In this document: positions 11,464 through 22,224 of the stretch, piece by piece
How the letters are laid out: each line of letters opens with the position of its first letter
Numbering within the stretch: the stretch's first letter is position 1
Source: Gibbula magus
Lineage: Eukaryota; Mollusca; Gastropoda; Trochida; Trochidae
Reading direction: 5' to 3'
Length of the DNA stretch: 64,000 nt
Assembly (NCBI GenBank): GCA_936450465.1
Contig: OW388294.1
Location: 1,464,001-1,528,000 of the forward strand
Position numbers and translations under genes: made by a program
The notes under the pieces: model-generated
Told to the model about the DNA's origin: nothing
Databases searched by the model: none
The model's input: the letters and a program-made list of their open reading frames with translations, nothing else

Positions 11464-11540
11464 ACATTCCACCTGATCAAGGAGTGAGCATATACTCCGA
11501 AACGTCGTATACACACGTTGTTATTCAGAAGATTTTAGTT
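11464..11540 (+). ncRNA. Degenerate hammerhead-ribozyme-like retroelement remnant
   Basis: The order of elements matches a type I hammerhead core. CTGATCA (11,473-11,479) is followed by a stem-II-like hairpin GGAGT...ACTCC (11,481-11,498), then GAAAC (11,499-11,503), then a possible stem III of ACGT...ACGT ending near 11,519. The family core is CTGATGA plus GAAA. Here the conserved G of CTGATGA, which is needed for catalysis and pairs with C3, is a C, so cleavage is unlikely. The same block, including GTGAGCATATACTC and the downstream GTTATTCAG/GTTATCCAG, is found in the 22.2-kb element. Hammerhead motifs are known in Penelope-like retroelements and in retrozymes of animals; assignment to either is inference. 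Confidence 0.45.
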
Positions 11541-13084
11541 GTATAAGTGTTATCCACAGTACTCATAGACGGTACTTGCTGAGACTATATCAATGCTCTT
11601 ATCGAAGCAGTTATTTAACTGCTTTTAAACCTGCTTTATTGTCACAATGTCATGTTAACTGATTAATATATACCGGGGCAGTCATATCGCGATTCATATT
11701 TTGACGTCACGCCAGGGACAGTGTCATGAAATCGCGTTCTACATGCGGCAATAACGGGAAGACACTATTTGCTTAAAAGTAGATCTAGTGAATTTTCGTG
11801 AGTTTCAGTAGCGAATAAATGTGATAGTCATGTCGATTGCCACACTCTCGCTCTGGGGATACCAATCTCCAGGCACTGGTGTTGTGAACACGGTATGGTG
11901 TAAGTACTCATATAGTATTCTCTAATACATCAAATACATCAAATACACCCACCACATGCACATACACAAGCGTGTTCAGAGTTACATCACAGCGACATGC
12001 ATTTCATTCATACACGTGCATCCACATGCATATTTCTCTTGTCGTAAGTCACCAAGAATGGTCTTCGAGACAAGGAAATCCAACACCGGGTTAAGTCAAT
12101 GCACTGTGCATATAATAACTGCACTAAATACGTGATTAAAACAAGAGACGTCCCCGACTACACGTCAGCTTACGTGACCCCTGTCCCAGAGTTGACCCGG
12201 CGAGGTCACGAGGGTCAGTTACTATACAGATCAGCTCCAGTCAAACATAGGTAGTCTGTAACGACCTAGATTTAGTCAATTTATACAACCATTTACATTT
12301 CTTGTGGTTTTTTAATCTGAGGTGGAGGTTAAACACTTTATTGCGGTCTACTGTAAACATTGTGGACGGCAACCAAGTTGAAATACAAATATATCTATAT
12401 CACATAGCAGTATATACAGATATATATACATTATCATACATGTATGTAGTGCACTTTATTCCTTTTGATTCATATTAAGCATTACTTGTAGAATGCATGC
12501 ATTCCACAAGGTCGATTGTTACTTAAATTATATATTCAAACATTACAATCACCATCAATTTGGCACAAGTACACATTAACACGTTAACACAAATAAACAA
12601 ACTGTTATCCCTTACAAAACATTACGCATATTATTTTAATAGCTTTATTTCATAATACTATTAAACGATATTCCATTTCCATGTGCCCACAATTAGCTAT
12701 GTAGTTCATATTGGTTATATAGTGCCTGTATTAGGCCTCTTCATTTCATTGCTAAAGTAATATTATATTAACATTTTACTGCTGTTCATGACAGCCGAAT
12801 TTGTTTGTGCATCTATATTTTGTACATGGTCTTGTTGTTATTCATGTTGGTAGTATTGTTTAGATTTGAGGTTTTGAAAGCACATATGAACGATGTAGCT
12901 ATCTTACTGACACAGTGTATTCAACGGGTATATATATTGACTGTTAAGTTACATGTACACATATCGGCTGTACAAGAGGCTGTATCAAATGGCGTATCGC
13001 ATGTTATCTTGGTTTTATTTGTTGCTTTGCCAGTATACGTCTGTTGGATAAAGTTGTTTTCGTTCAAGACATTGGCAGCAGTGT
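11541..13084. other. Intergenic DNA with no recognised gene
   Basis: A perfect TGACGTCA lies at 11,702-11,709. A 105-codon + frame (12,805-13,122) encodes a hydrophobic, leucine/valine-rich sequence that runs into the 14-bp array. It has no family signature and I do not call it a gene. Otherwise AT-rich unique sequence. Confidence 0.5.
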
Positions 13085-13169
13085 TTGTCTTTAAGTGTTT
13101 GTCTTTAAGTTGTTGTCTTTAAGTGGTTGTCTTTAAGTGGTTGTCTTTAAGTGGTTGTCTTTAAGTGGT
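13085..13169. repeat. 14-bp tandem repeat, six copies
   Basis: TTGTCTTTAAGTGG repeats with exact 14-bp spacing: TGTC falls at 13,086, 13,100, 13,114, 13,128, 13,142 and 13,156. The last copies are identical and the first two slightly diverged. It is unrelated in sequence to the 14-bp array at 8.6 kb. Confidence 0.93.
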
Positions 13170-13801
13170 TCCATAGTTGCATTGCTTCTCTCTCCTGTTT
13201 TGGTTAAAGTGACTACGTTTTGCTGTACTGGCTGACTGAATATACTACACTTGTGCATTTGATGTGAATATCATATCAATACCTTCAAAGATCTCATTTT
13301 GCATCAGTGCAATTAACGTGTCGGACATTATTAAGCAGCTGATGCTGGATATCTACAGAAACTACCCTGCATGTAACAATGTCCTTGCTCCAGTATGGAC
13401 CCCGATTCAACCTCAGTTCGTTCGATGCTTGATACCATATCCATTGGCCAATATGTGAGTGTGCCCTGCAGTCGTCTTCTCCATTGTTTAAACGTTGGTT
13501 GAGTTATACATGTATACATGTTGTATCATGTGATCTGGACTTAACAGTTGCTTGTAGTTCAAGATACTGTTCAGGTCTTACAGGGTACATGTGCATTTTG
13601 TAACAAGAAATGCCGTTGCTTGCCCCTGGCTGGTAAGTTGCATTATCATGCCTCACAGTGTACACTCTGTAGATTTGATGAATAACCAGAGCGCCAGTGT
13701 CAATGACTAGACGATTATGCCCCGGAATACCAGAACTAACTGAGCACCTGCATGATGAACATGGGTTGTGGGTTGACCTCCGAACTTGCTGTCCATATCG
13801 C
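13170..13801. other. Intergenic DNA, nothing recognised
   Basis: Contains a 104-codon minus-strand open frame (13,504-13,818) with several cysteines and basic residues. No domain is recognised and it runs into a short duplication. I leave it uncalled. Confidence 0.45.
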
Positions 13802-13853
13802 TTGCCATTAGCCTTCACACAACGTGTTTGCCATTAGCCTTCACACAACGTGT
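13802..13853. repeat. 26-bp tandem duplication
   Basis: TTGCCATTAGCCTTCACACA followed by ACGTGT occurs twice, starting at 13,802 and 13,828. The two copies are identical. Confidence 0.9.
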
Positions 13854-14043
13854 TTGACAAGTGGTCCAAAATTTAGTCCACGCGTTGCACCAACCGCGAT
13901 CACTGATAGTATCTGTCGCTCTGTCACCCTTGACAGAATGTCATAACATATTATTCAACATTTCTTTGATAGTTTGTCTCATTACTAATTGATTGTACTG
14001 GTTAGGTATTGTTATATACATAAATATATATAAATCATATGTA

Positions 14044-14154
<111 letters not shown>

Positions 14155-15317
14155 CAGTTAGTGTTCATTACAAGCAGCTCGTACCATAAGTCGCATCAAC
14201 ATAAGGACTGTATCAAAATATGCTTCTTGTTTTCGTTTAAGCAAACGCATCTAACTGGTAGCAATAAGACATAAATATCACCTCGGTACATTTTAGTAAT
14301 ATGTTCATGTGTTATCATTAACAACATGGGTGCTGTGGCGGGGTAACAAGCAGAGCTCACGTTATTCATACAGATTAACCATACGGCTCTGTATATAACA
14401 CAAGCACTATCATAATTCCAGCTGAGACGTGTAACGGTGTCTTCCGTAGGAGAGCATGTGCAAAGTAATAGTCGAGATTTGTTTTGTAGTACGATCTGTT
14501 CCCATTGCCAATAGCCTATAGAGACGTACTCGCCGTGTGCTGTGACGCCTGTTCAGTGAGCGGGGGTTAGAGCGGGTGTCAGACAGGGGGCACTCAACAG
14601 CCGCGTTGCTTTTCCTTTTCCTGCACGGTTTTCCCCAGGGCACTTGTCGAACAATTTAAAAACTACTGTAAACATATCTTCTGAACCTGGAACAATATTG
14701 ACGCCCTCGAAACGATAGATAAAAAACATTACAGCTGTCCCTGTAATTTGTTTGGGAGTCAATACCAACACACCTAATATACTGACGGACACGAGAAACG
14801 ATACAATTGATAATCTAAATCATAACTGGAAATATGACAATGTACAGCGGTATCAGACGTCGTTATATCAAACAAAGTACATGTTTTAAATATCATTATT
14901 CTTTATATTTACAACATATTTTTTCTCCTCGGAAGGAATTTAACTTTTCTTTGAGGTAAACACTGTGACAGTTACCTGCCTTCCAACGTGAAACCAGGTA
15001 TGACATGTAATTACCACATTCGTAATGTTGTGACAGGAAAACAGAATTATGAGAAAAACCGAGATGGTAGTATAATACCTATGTTTAAAAACAATGTAAT
15101 AATGGTTTAGATGTTTCTGAAGAAATCTCAACAATGTACATGGGGATGCAACCAATACTAAGTTAGCGTCTTTTATTTTGCACCTTTTATACATATTATG
15201 TAATATAAATTTAAGCTTAAACATAAACGACACCACATGATTTGCAATGACATTAAACAAAACCTTGCATCAAATTTCATCCAAATCCTGTTGTGTAAGA
15301 TTTGGCAAAAAATACGG
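14155..15317. other. Intergenic DNA, nothing recognised
   Basis: Four minus-strand open frames of 64-106 codons (14,410-15,367) overlap one another in different frames. None has a recognisable motif, and I treat them as chance. Confidence 0.5.
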
Positions 15318-15366
15318 CATGATAGTGCGATATAAAGAGAAAACGATACAAACAATACATTTATCA
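15318..15366. repeat. Solitary monomer of the 47-bp satellite
   Basis: This stretch matches the unit of the large array that starts about 490 bp downstream. It shares CATGATAGTGCGATATAAAG, then AGAAAACGATACAAACAATA, then CAT. It is alone, with unrelated sequence on both sides, and lies on the same strand as the array. It may be the founding copy or a fragment left behind by contraction. Confidence 0.92.
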
Positions 15367-15384
15367 TCCAAAACTGTGTTCCAC

Positions 15385-15422
15385 AGGAGATATCGCTTGT
15401 GGGAGATCAAGCGATATCTCCT
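15385..15422. repeat. Perfect 15-bp inverted repeat
   Basis: AGGAGATATCGCTTG at 15,385-15,399 is followed after 8 nt by its exact inverse at 15,408-15,422. It could form a short hairpin. It lies between the lone 47-bp monomer and the CRE-rich stretch; no terminator or RNA role can be argued. Confidence 0.85.
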
Positions 15423-15526
15423 AGGAGATATCTTTTTGGCAGTAGATTTTGCACAATGCCCTGTCACAGTCAACTGCATGACATCACAATGCTTTTGCGT
15501 CATCGAGTAACGACATCACCATGCTA

Positions 15527-15551
15527 TGACGTCATAAACATGATGACGTCA
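15527..15551. promoter_or_regulatory. Paired CRE-like palindromes
   Basis: Perfect TGACGTCA palindromes at 15,527-15,534 and 15,544-15,551 lie in a short imperfect repeat built on ATGACGTCA and CAATGCTATGAC (about 15,478-15,566). They match the CREB/ATF consensus, but no promoter or gene is nearby. Confidence 0.25.
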
Positions 15552-15651
15552 CAATGCTATGACCTCACCGCACTGGAAGTCAAATGGCAGAAATGTACTC
15601 AGATATGTACACTATTTTCACTTGAACGTAATAAGAATGATTTTGGATAAT

Positions 15652-15807
15652 AAATAGAATCTCACCCTCGTGTCTTCTGATATCAAATATATCAACACTC
15701 GTTGATAAAAGTGAAAATATCCTCGGCAAGCCTCGGATATTTCTAACTTTAATCAACTCGTGTTGATATATTTGATATCAGAAGACACTTGGGTGAGATT
15801 CTCTATG
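15652..15807. mobile_element. Foldback/MITE element, about 156 bp
   Basis: The left arm reads GAATCTCACCC, then GTGTCTTCTGATATCAAATA, then TATCAACA. The right arm is its inverse, ending in TGATATCAGAAGACACTTGG and GTGAGATTCTC. The two arms pair over about 70 bp around a small centre in which CCTCGG and CCTCGG flank CAAG (about 15,718-15,735). It has no coding capacity. Its right end directly abuts the 47-bp array, and its right arm is 85% identical to 7884-7938. Confidence 0.85.
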
Positions 15808-17350
15808 TATCATGATAGTGCGATATAAAGAGAAAAAGATACAAACACTACATATATCATGATAGTGCGATATAAAGAGAAAACGATACGAACAATACAT
15901 GTATCATGATAGTGCGATATAAAGAGAAAAAGATACAAACAATACATATATCATGATAGTGCGATATAAAGAGAAAACGATACAAACAATACATATATCA
16001 TGATAGTGCGATATAAAGAGAAAACGATACAAACAATACATGTATCATGATAGTGCGATATAAAGAGAAAAAGATACAAACACTACATATATCATGATAG
16101 TGAGATATAAAGAGAAAACGATACGAACAATACATGTATCATGATAGTGCGATGTAAAGAGAAAAAGATACAAACAATACATATATCATGATAGTGCGAT
16201 ATAAAGAGAAAACGATACAAACAATACATATATCATGATAGTGCGATATAAAGAGAAAACGATACAAACAATACATATATCATGATAGTGCGATATAAAG
16301 AGAAAAAGATACAAACAATACATATATCATGATTGTGCGATATAAAGAGAAAACGATACAAACAATACATGTAACATGATAGTGCGATATAAAGAGAAAA
16401 CGATACAAACAATACATATATCATGATAGTGCGATATAAAGAGAAAACGATACGAACAATACATGTATCATGATAGTGCGATATAAAGAGAAAAAGATAC
16501 AAACACTACATGTATCATGATAGTGCGATATAAAGAGAAAACGATACAAACAATACATATATCATGATAGTGCGATATAAAGAGAAAACGATACAAACAA
16601 TACATATATCATGATAGTGCGATATAAAGAGAAAACGATACAAACAATACATATATCATGATAGTGCGATATAAAGAGAAAACGATACAAACAATACATA
16701 TATCATGATTGTGCGATATAAAGAGAAAACGATACAAACAATACATGTATCATGATAGTGCGATATAAAGATAAAACGATACAAACAATACATGTAACAT
16801 GATAGTGCGATATAAAGAGAAAACGATACAAACAATACATATATCATGATAGTGCGATATAAAGAGAAAACGATACAAACAATACATATATCATGATAGT
16901 GCGATGTAAAGAGAAAAAGATACAAACAATACATATATCATGATTGTGCGATATAAAGTGAAAACGATACAAACAATACATGTATCATGATAGTGCGATA
17001 TAAAGAGAAAAAGATACAAACAGTACATGTATCATGATAGTGCGATATAAAGAGAAAACGATACAAACAATACATGTATCATGATAGTGCGATATAAAGG
17101 GAAAACGATACAAACAATACATGTATCATGATAGTGCGATATAAAGAGAAAACGATACAAACAATACATGTATCATGATAGTGATATATAAAGAGAAAAC
17201 GATACAAACAATACATGTATCATGATAGTGCGATATAAAGAGAAAAAGATACAAACAGTACATGTATCATGATAGTGCGATATAAAGAGAAAACGATACA
17301 AACAATACATGTATCATGATAGTGCGACATAAAGAGAAAAATATACAAAC
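15808..17350. repeat. 47-bp minisatellite, about 33 copies
   Basis: Tandem 47-bp units containing ATCATGATAGTGCGATATAA, then AGAGAAAACGATACAAACAA, then TACATAT. Informative variants are AAACG or AAAAG, ACAAAC or ACGAAC, CAATAC, CACTAC or CAGTAC, and CATAT or CATGT. Units 1-4 and 6-9 show the same order of variants, indicating a five-unit (235-bp) duplication. Minus-strand frames of about 90 codons at 16,233-16,502 and 16,656-16,934 are by-products. The array is bounded on the left by the foldback end. Confidence 0.97.
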
Positions 17351-17744
17351 TCAGCAGTCAACGACAGAATGAAATTAGGTGTCCTATGTTCGAACTTTCC
17401 ATTCCATAGTTCATATTGACTCTAATTGTATTATACATGCTATATATAACGTGTCAATATCAAAGTTTAAGTCAAAATGATTTACAATATTGTAGATTGT
17501 AGATATATTTAACCCCCACGTTTATATTTAGTGATCAGTTCTGTCACCTACTGACCGATATATGATATATACAACCTGGGTGGTATCATTCTTTTCTTTT
17601 ACTCTGTCCATATTTGTGAACATATTTAACGATACTTTTTCATATATAATGGTTATATTATATGTATTTATTTATATTAGATAACATTGCAGATAACAGA
17701 TGTACTGTTATGGTATGTTTGCGTATTATCATTGTCAACATCGC
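17351..17744. other. AT-rich intergenic spacer
   Basis: No open frame, array or RNA gene recognised. Confidence 0.5.
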
Positions 17745-18083
17745 TAGTTTAAGGAGGTGAGGTGAGGTGAGTTGGGGTTTAACGCCGCTTTCAAGAGTAT
17801 TTCACTTATATCGCGGCTGCTAGTATTACGGCAGGGAGAAAGCCCGCAACGCCATGTGGCTATGCATTGCGGTGAAACCTGCGAGCATCGGCTGGAACTA
17901 GCGAACCATGGGTGGTACTACGCTGAAATTCAGTGTAGCATTGTACCCCAACCTTACTGTGTGTAGAACAGTTCTCTACTGCAGACAAAGTTGCCGTACC
18001 CCTGGCGGGATTCGAACCCCGGACCTCCTGATCCGAAACCGAACGCGCTAACCACTGCGCTATCCCGCCCCCTATTTTAAGGA
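17745..18083 (-). mobile_element. tRNA-derived SINE with target-site duplications
   Basis: On the minus strand the head (about 18,072-18,000) has RNA polymerase III box A TAGCGCAGTGGTTAGCGCG (18,062-18,044) and box B GGGGTTCGAATCCCGCC (18,020-18,004). The T-stem and acceptor pairings are imperfect, so this is tRNA-derived rather than a tRNA gene. The body (17,999-17,766) contains TGGGGTTTAACGCCG on the + strand, a block I associate with mollusc and metazoan SINEs. The 3' tail is short CTCACC repeats (17,756-17,770). Flanking TAGTTTAAGGA (17,745-17,755) and TATTTTAAGGA (18,073-18,083) are a 10/11 target-site duplication. The insertion falls on the left tip of the terminal-inverted-repeat element that follows. 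Confidence 0.85.
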
Positions 18084-18665
18084 TGTTCGCTCCTCAAATT
18101 TATAATATTAAACTTTTTTTCTAACTTATATTTATTTAAAAGATCAAAATACATAATTGAAAACTCAGCATTAAAAATAGTGGGTCGTGTGGTCTTTTTC
18201 GAGATATAACGCCTGTAAGATAGTGGGGTGAAGTAGAATTTTAACATGGGAGTCTATGAGAAAATGTGAAAAAAACTGCTAAAAACTTTAAACTACTACA
18301 ATTCTATTATTAAACTTGTTTTCCTTTTTTGAAATGTTACAAAGTTCATGTTCACCTACCGATGAAATCGATGAAAAAATATATATGGCAGTGTGGGTTT
18401 TTTAAGCTTTGACACTAAATGTAACCCCAAACCACCACCCCCCCCCCCCCCCCCCCCCCCCCCTTATTTAAAGTCAAATTTAAGCCATTTATGCTGTTTA
18501 GGCACTTTTTAGAGGTTCTAGAGTCACATTTTCTTTATTTCATTTGTTTTTTAAAACTGTGTAGATGATGTAGAATATCATGAAGTAAATACAAATGAAA
18601 AAACATCTTTACTTATAATCATATTTCATTTTTGAAGTTCAACAGGAAGGAGCGAACATCCCTAA
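18077..18665. mobile_element. Non-autonomous DNA transposon with 18-bp inverted ends
   Basis: TTAAGGATGTTCGCTCCT at 18,077-18,094 matches the inverse of 18,648-18,665 (TTAGGGATGTTCGCTCCT) at 17 of 18 positions. The 589-bp interior is AT-rich, has no transposase frame and contains a 26-C homopolymer. The terminal TTAA/TTAG could reflect a TTAA-target family such as piggyBac, but only one end keeps TTAA. The SINE inserted in its left end, so this element is older. Confidence 0.75.
18438..18463. repeat. Poly-C tract (26 C)
   Basis: An uninterrupted run of 26 C, preceded by ACCACCA, inside the inverted-repeat element. On the opposite strand it is a G run with quadruplex potential. Its length is liable to sequencing error. 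Confidence 0.9.
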
Positions 18666-19127
18666 CTAAAAGTTCTGTCAGGATTAATATTTTGTTCACT
18701 ATATAAATGGCATATATTTCCAACGATAACATTCCTCTGAGTTTATGTACATTTGACTCCGATGTTATTTCCTCTAAAATGCAAGATCCGTTTTCACAAA
18801 GTAAGACTAGTACGTGTTATATACAAGGAAGTGTCCTACCATCTACTTACGTTATCTCAGGATGACAAGCTCTAGTGTTGTAACATCCCATGTACATATA
18901 TACATGCAGTTGGGAATTCTTCAGAAACATTTCATATTGTGTTACTTACTGATACTGACATCTATCACGTGATCTGCTTTCGAAGCACATAATCTGTTTG
19001 GTTCCGTGTCCGAATTTAGATTTGAATTTGTTTTCATTGCAAAAAGTGTTATGGATTGATTTCGCATTCAAATGTAAGAAATGATGTGAATTCACGGAAC
19101 ACTTTACGTGACACAATATGACATTTG
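18666..19127. other. Intergenic DNA, nothing recognised
   Basis: Unique-looking AT-rich sequence without a notable open frame. Confidence 0.5.
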
Positions 19128-19684
19128 AGAAGTCCTGACTGTGACACGAAACATTTAATGTAGCTCGACACTAACTCGCTATCAGTTATATCTCTATCAC
19201 TTATGCCATATTGAGTTGAGGTAAAGAGTTCGCTGAATTCATGTCGTATTTCTTTGCATTTGAGAAGTTCTCACTTCGTTGTAAAAGTTTCTCTATCATT
19301 TATGCTAACTGGTCAACCAAAAGAAGATCAGAAGACACTGACCAAATGAAGCAGCTTTATATCTACACGATCTGCCATAGCCAACGTATGTTTCGGGGTG
19401 AGATCCTTGCGAATTTATAACATATTTTGCATTGGAAAAACAAATTGAAATCGGAATCTGAATTACGTGTATGCATATCGTTTCTTGAGAAGTTCTCATT
19501 TTGACACAGCGTATTTAAAGTGTTAAAGGTTCCCCTATAAAGTATGCTATATTGAGTCACGCAAAGAGCTCGTTGAATTGATAAATTTTCTTACATTTGT
19601 GAAGTCATTACTATGACACGGCAACATTAACGTGGTAAAAGTTTCTCTATCATTTATGTAAGAAATGATATGAATTCACCGAAC
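19128..19684 (+). repeat. Degenerate direct repeats, left side of an inverted repeat
   Basis: Diverged copies of a block occur at about 19,128-19,250, 19,257-19,315, 19,486-19,580 and 19,597-19,680. The block is built from CATTTGAGAAGTTCTCAC, GACACG, AAAGTTTCTCTATCATTTAT, TATTGAGTCA, and AAAGAG plus CGTTGAATTC. The same block lies in inverse orientation at 20,041-20,190, beyond the SINE. No coding frame is convincing. The family is not recognised. Confidence 0.7.
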
Positions 19685-19975
19685 CGTGGAGCACGGCGGT
19701 GTAGTGGTTAGTACGCTGGCCTCTCACGCCGACGACCCGGTCAACTTGGGTTGAATACTGTGTTGTGTCCTTGGGCAAGGCACTTAATCCACATTGCACT
19801 CAGTCTACCCAGCTGTACAAATGGGTACCTGAATACGGGAGGTACTGATGAAGCGCTTAGTAGCAGCTCTGAAAGTACAATTCCTTCAGGGTAATAACTG
19901 TAGCGCTTTGAGCATACCTTAGGGTGTGGGAAAGGCGCAATATAAGTATGCAATTATTATTATAATATTATTATT
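19685..19975 (+). mobile_element. tRNA-derived SINE with conserved central domain
   Basis: The head shows a box A-like TGTAGTGGTTAGTACGCTGG near 19,700 and a degraded box B, GGTTGAATAC, at 19,749-19,758. The body contains TTGGGCAAGGCACTTAATCC (19,771-19,790) and CAGCTGTACAAATGGGTACC (19,810-19,829), a block shared by widespread metazoan SINEs with V-like central domains. The 3' end, GCGCAATATAAGTATGCAAT followed by ATTATTATTATAAT, is the LINE-like tail usual for such elements. It is complete from head to tail, but I see no clear target-site duplication. It sits between the two arms of an older inverted repeat. Confidence 0.85.
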
Positions 19976-20040
19976 TATACTCAATATAGCAGTAGTATAA
20001 ATGAAATAGAAAAATGAAAAGTATAGAAAATTTAACCACA

Positions 20041-20190
20041 TTCGATTATCCGTGTCATATAGTGAGAACTTCTCAAATGTAAGAAAAAGAAACTACATGA
20101 ATTCACCTCACATGTTACCTGACTCAATACAGCATAGATGATGGAGAAACTGGTAAAACATTAAATTCGCCGTGTCATAGTGAGAACTCC
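20041..20190 (-). repeat. Inverted copy of the 19.1-19.7 kb repeat block
   Basis: GTGAGAACTTCTCAAATG at 20,062-20,079 is the exact inverse of 19,257-19,274. GACTCAATA, GATGGAGAAACT and CCGTGTCATAGTGAGAAC continue the match. Together with the left block it forms a degenerate inverted-repeat structure interrupted by the SINE. Confidence 0.7.
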
Positions 20191-22129
20191 TTTGCCAGGT
20201 AAGATTACGTAATGGGGTAGCGGGTTTCATGTTTATTGTTAAATTTTGTAGAGAGCATGAACACACAGTTTTTACAAGAATACGATCATAAGATTTTTAT
20301 TTTACTCGTTACGCGCACGATTTAAATACAAACGTTGATAACTACGTCTACGGTTTCGGATTTAGCTTGATAGGCGCTTAAGCATTATTATTCTTAAACT
20401 ACTGCTATTATTAAATTTCTTCCTGGTTTCATTTGAAATCTCCTTGACTTTATATCCAACATGCTTGGGTGAATAAGTGTTGTCGCTTGGGATAACAGAA
20501 CAGCATCAAATGTGAGTAGATAGCACGTCTTTAGTTTGGTCTGTAGATGTAATTAGGGCATGTGGTCATACGTTTATTGTGATATACTTTTGCAATCTAT
20601 ATGCATCTTTATCTATTATATGTCACTTTCTATATTTATGTTTGCTTGTGCCTTCAACACTTGATGGGCCATTCAATGTTTATCAGTGCAATAATCCTTT
20701 TGTTATAAAACAAAGATGATCATAACATATCTGTACATGAAACAATTTAACGGGATTCAACAAATTTCCAGTCATGTGTCATATGACCAAATATATCAAT
20801 TTGAAATGTCTAAATATTTATTTTGAGATTTGTAGTTTTTTTAAATAATTTTAATTTTTCTTCGAGCTTCCGGTTACATAGCTGTCAAGTCGAAAATAAT
20901 GTCGGCATGAAGGTGTAAGACATGCCACGCATGCGCAGGGCTACACACTCATACTACGGAATGTAGAACTGTCTGGTACAGCGGCGTGTGTTTAAGTGTC
21001 ACAATCTGCAGTGTTGCCAGGAACGCCTTCTGCATTTCTAGGAAACTCATATACATATACGAGTATATATACACATACACAAGTACACCTTTCTTAACAT
21101 AGTTCATGATTTGTAAAGTCAGGAAAGTATAAATGGTCTACAATTGTACTGGAATGGTTTGAATGTTTCCCTAGTCGTGCTGTTAAAGTAACAATGTGTC
21201 ATTACCTGCTCCTATAGAGTCCTGGGTGTACGATATCGTAGTCTAAACACTGCATGTATGAACAATGTCAGTTGAAACATAACGTTGTAAAACAAGGGGA
21301 AAGTCTATCAGAAGCAACCTATGTGTACACAAAATACTGCTTTAAAAAGAAGCCATTACTGCCAATGTCTGTCTTCTTATTGTAATTGTTCTCGATGAAT
21401 ACAATTCTAATGACGACTATATCGATCATGTCCGTGAACACCATTACAGGAAAACGATATACCTGACAGTGATTAGTGCCTAACTATTTGATACCTGAAA
21501 TCTCTCTCACACTGATACATGTGATGACTGAACTGTCCCGACGAATGTCTAACGAAAATATCGTTTCAAATGCAGACTGTTTTACGACACTGGAGCCTCG
21601 CATCTAAATTAGGAAAGGGCGACGTTATCTTTCTATAAATTGCCACCTATATGCGTGTTCACTTGGTGTCAGGTGATATTGTTACGCAATAAAACATTCA
21701 ACTTGTTATATAATTAGCTCGCCTAAACTAATTTTTTTTACAAAGTCCGAACAAGTATTATCGAAGGGCAAGTTAAGGGTCACTATAGTCGAGAATAGAA
21801 TGTTTTAATCTTGCCTGCTTGTACTTGATAGAGTCACTCGTTGACGAACAAGATTCAAATAACCTTAGACATGATTGCTTTATAATAAACGAGTTGAAAT
21901 ATTATACATTTTCATTTCGATATGGTGACCACATATGTTTTTTAATGACATCACGTAACAATGTTCCATGCATCATCATCAGTAGCCTCATGACGTCACA
22001 GTAAATGAAACTGATCGGGGTTTTCGATTCACAGCACAAATGATTTCACATAGCTTTCAAAATTGTTAAAGGAGTTATAGACACGCTAGAAAAACAAAAG
22101 TAAAATGAAGTATCTTCAACAAGCATGTG
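20191..22129. other. Intergenic DNA, nothing recognised
   Basis: AT-rich unique sequence. A perfect TGACGTCA lies at 21,991-21,998. The only open frame above 60 codons (21,819-22,004) is unrecognised. Confidence 0.5.
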
Positions 22130-22165
22130 GTTTCAACTTCAGTACAGGTTTCAACTTCAGTACAG
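22130..22165. repeat. 18-bp tandem duplication
   Basis: GTTTCAACTTCAGTACAG occurs twice in tandem at 22,130 and 22,148, identical, followed by a further GTTTC. Confidence 0.9.
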
Positions 22166-22224
22166 GTTTCCCTCAAGTCTTTGAGTAGCATTACGAAGTT
22201 GAATACATATGAAAACATTATTTC

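Noticed and set aside
12805..13122. 105-codon hydrophobic open frame
   Set aside because: No recognisable family, and its end is in a 14-bp repeat. AT-rich DNA commonly gives Leu/Val/Ile-rich chance frames.
13504..13818. 104-codon minus-strand open frame with several cysteines
   Set aside because: No zinc-finger or other spacing that I recognise, it runs into a 26-bp duplication, and there is no support for expression.
18000..18072. tRNA gene on the minus strand
   Set aside because: Box A and box B are good, but the T-stem and acceptor pairing are imperfect, and the sequence continues into a SINE body with target-site duplications.
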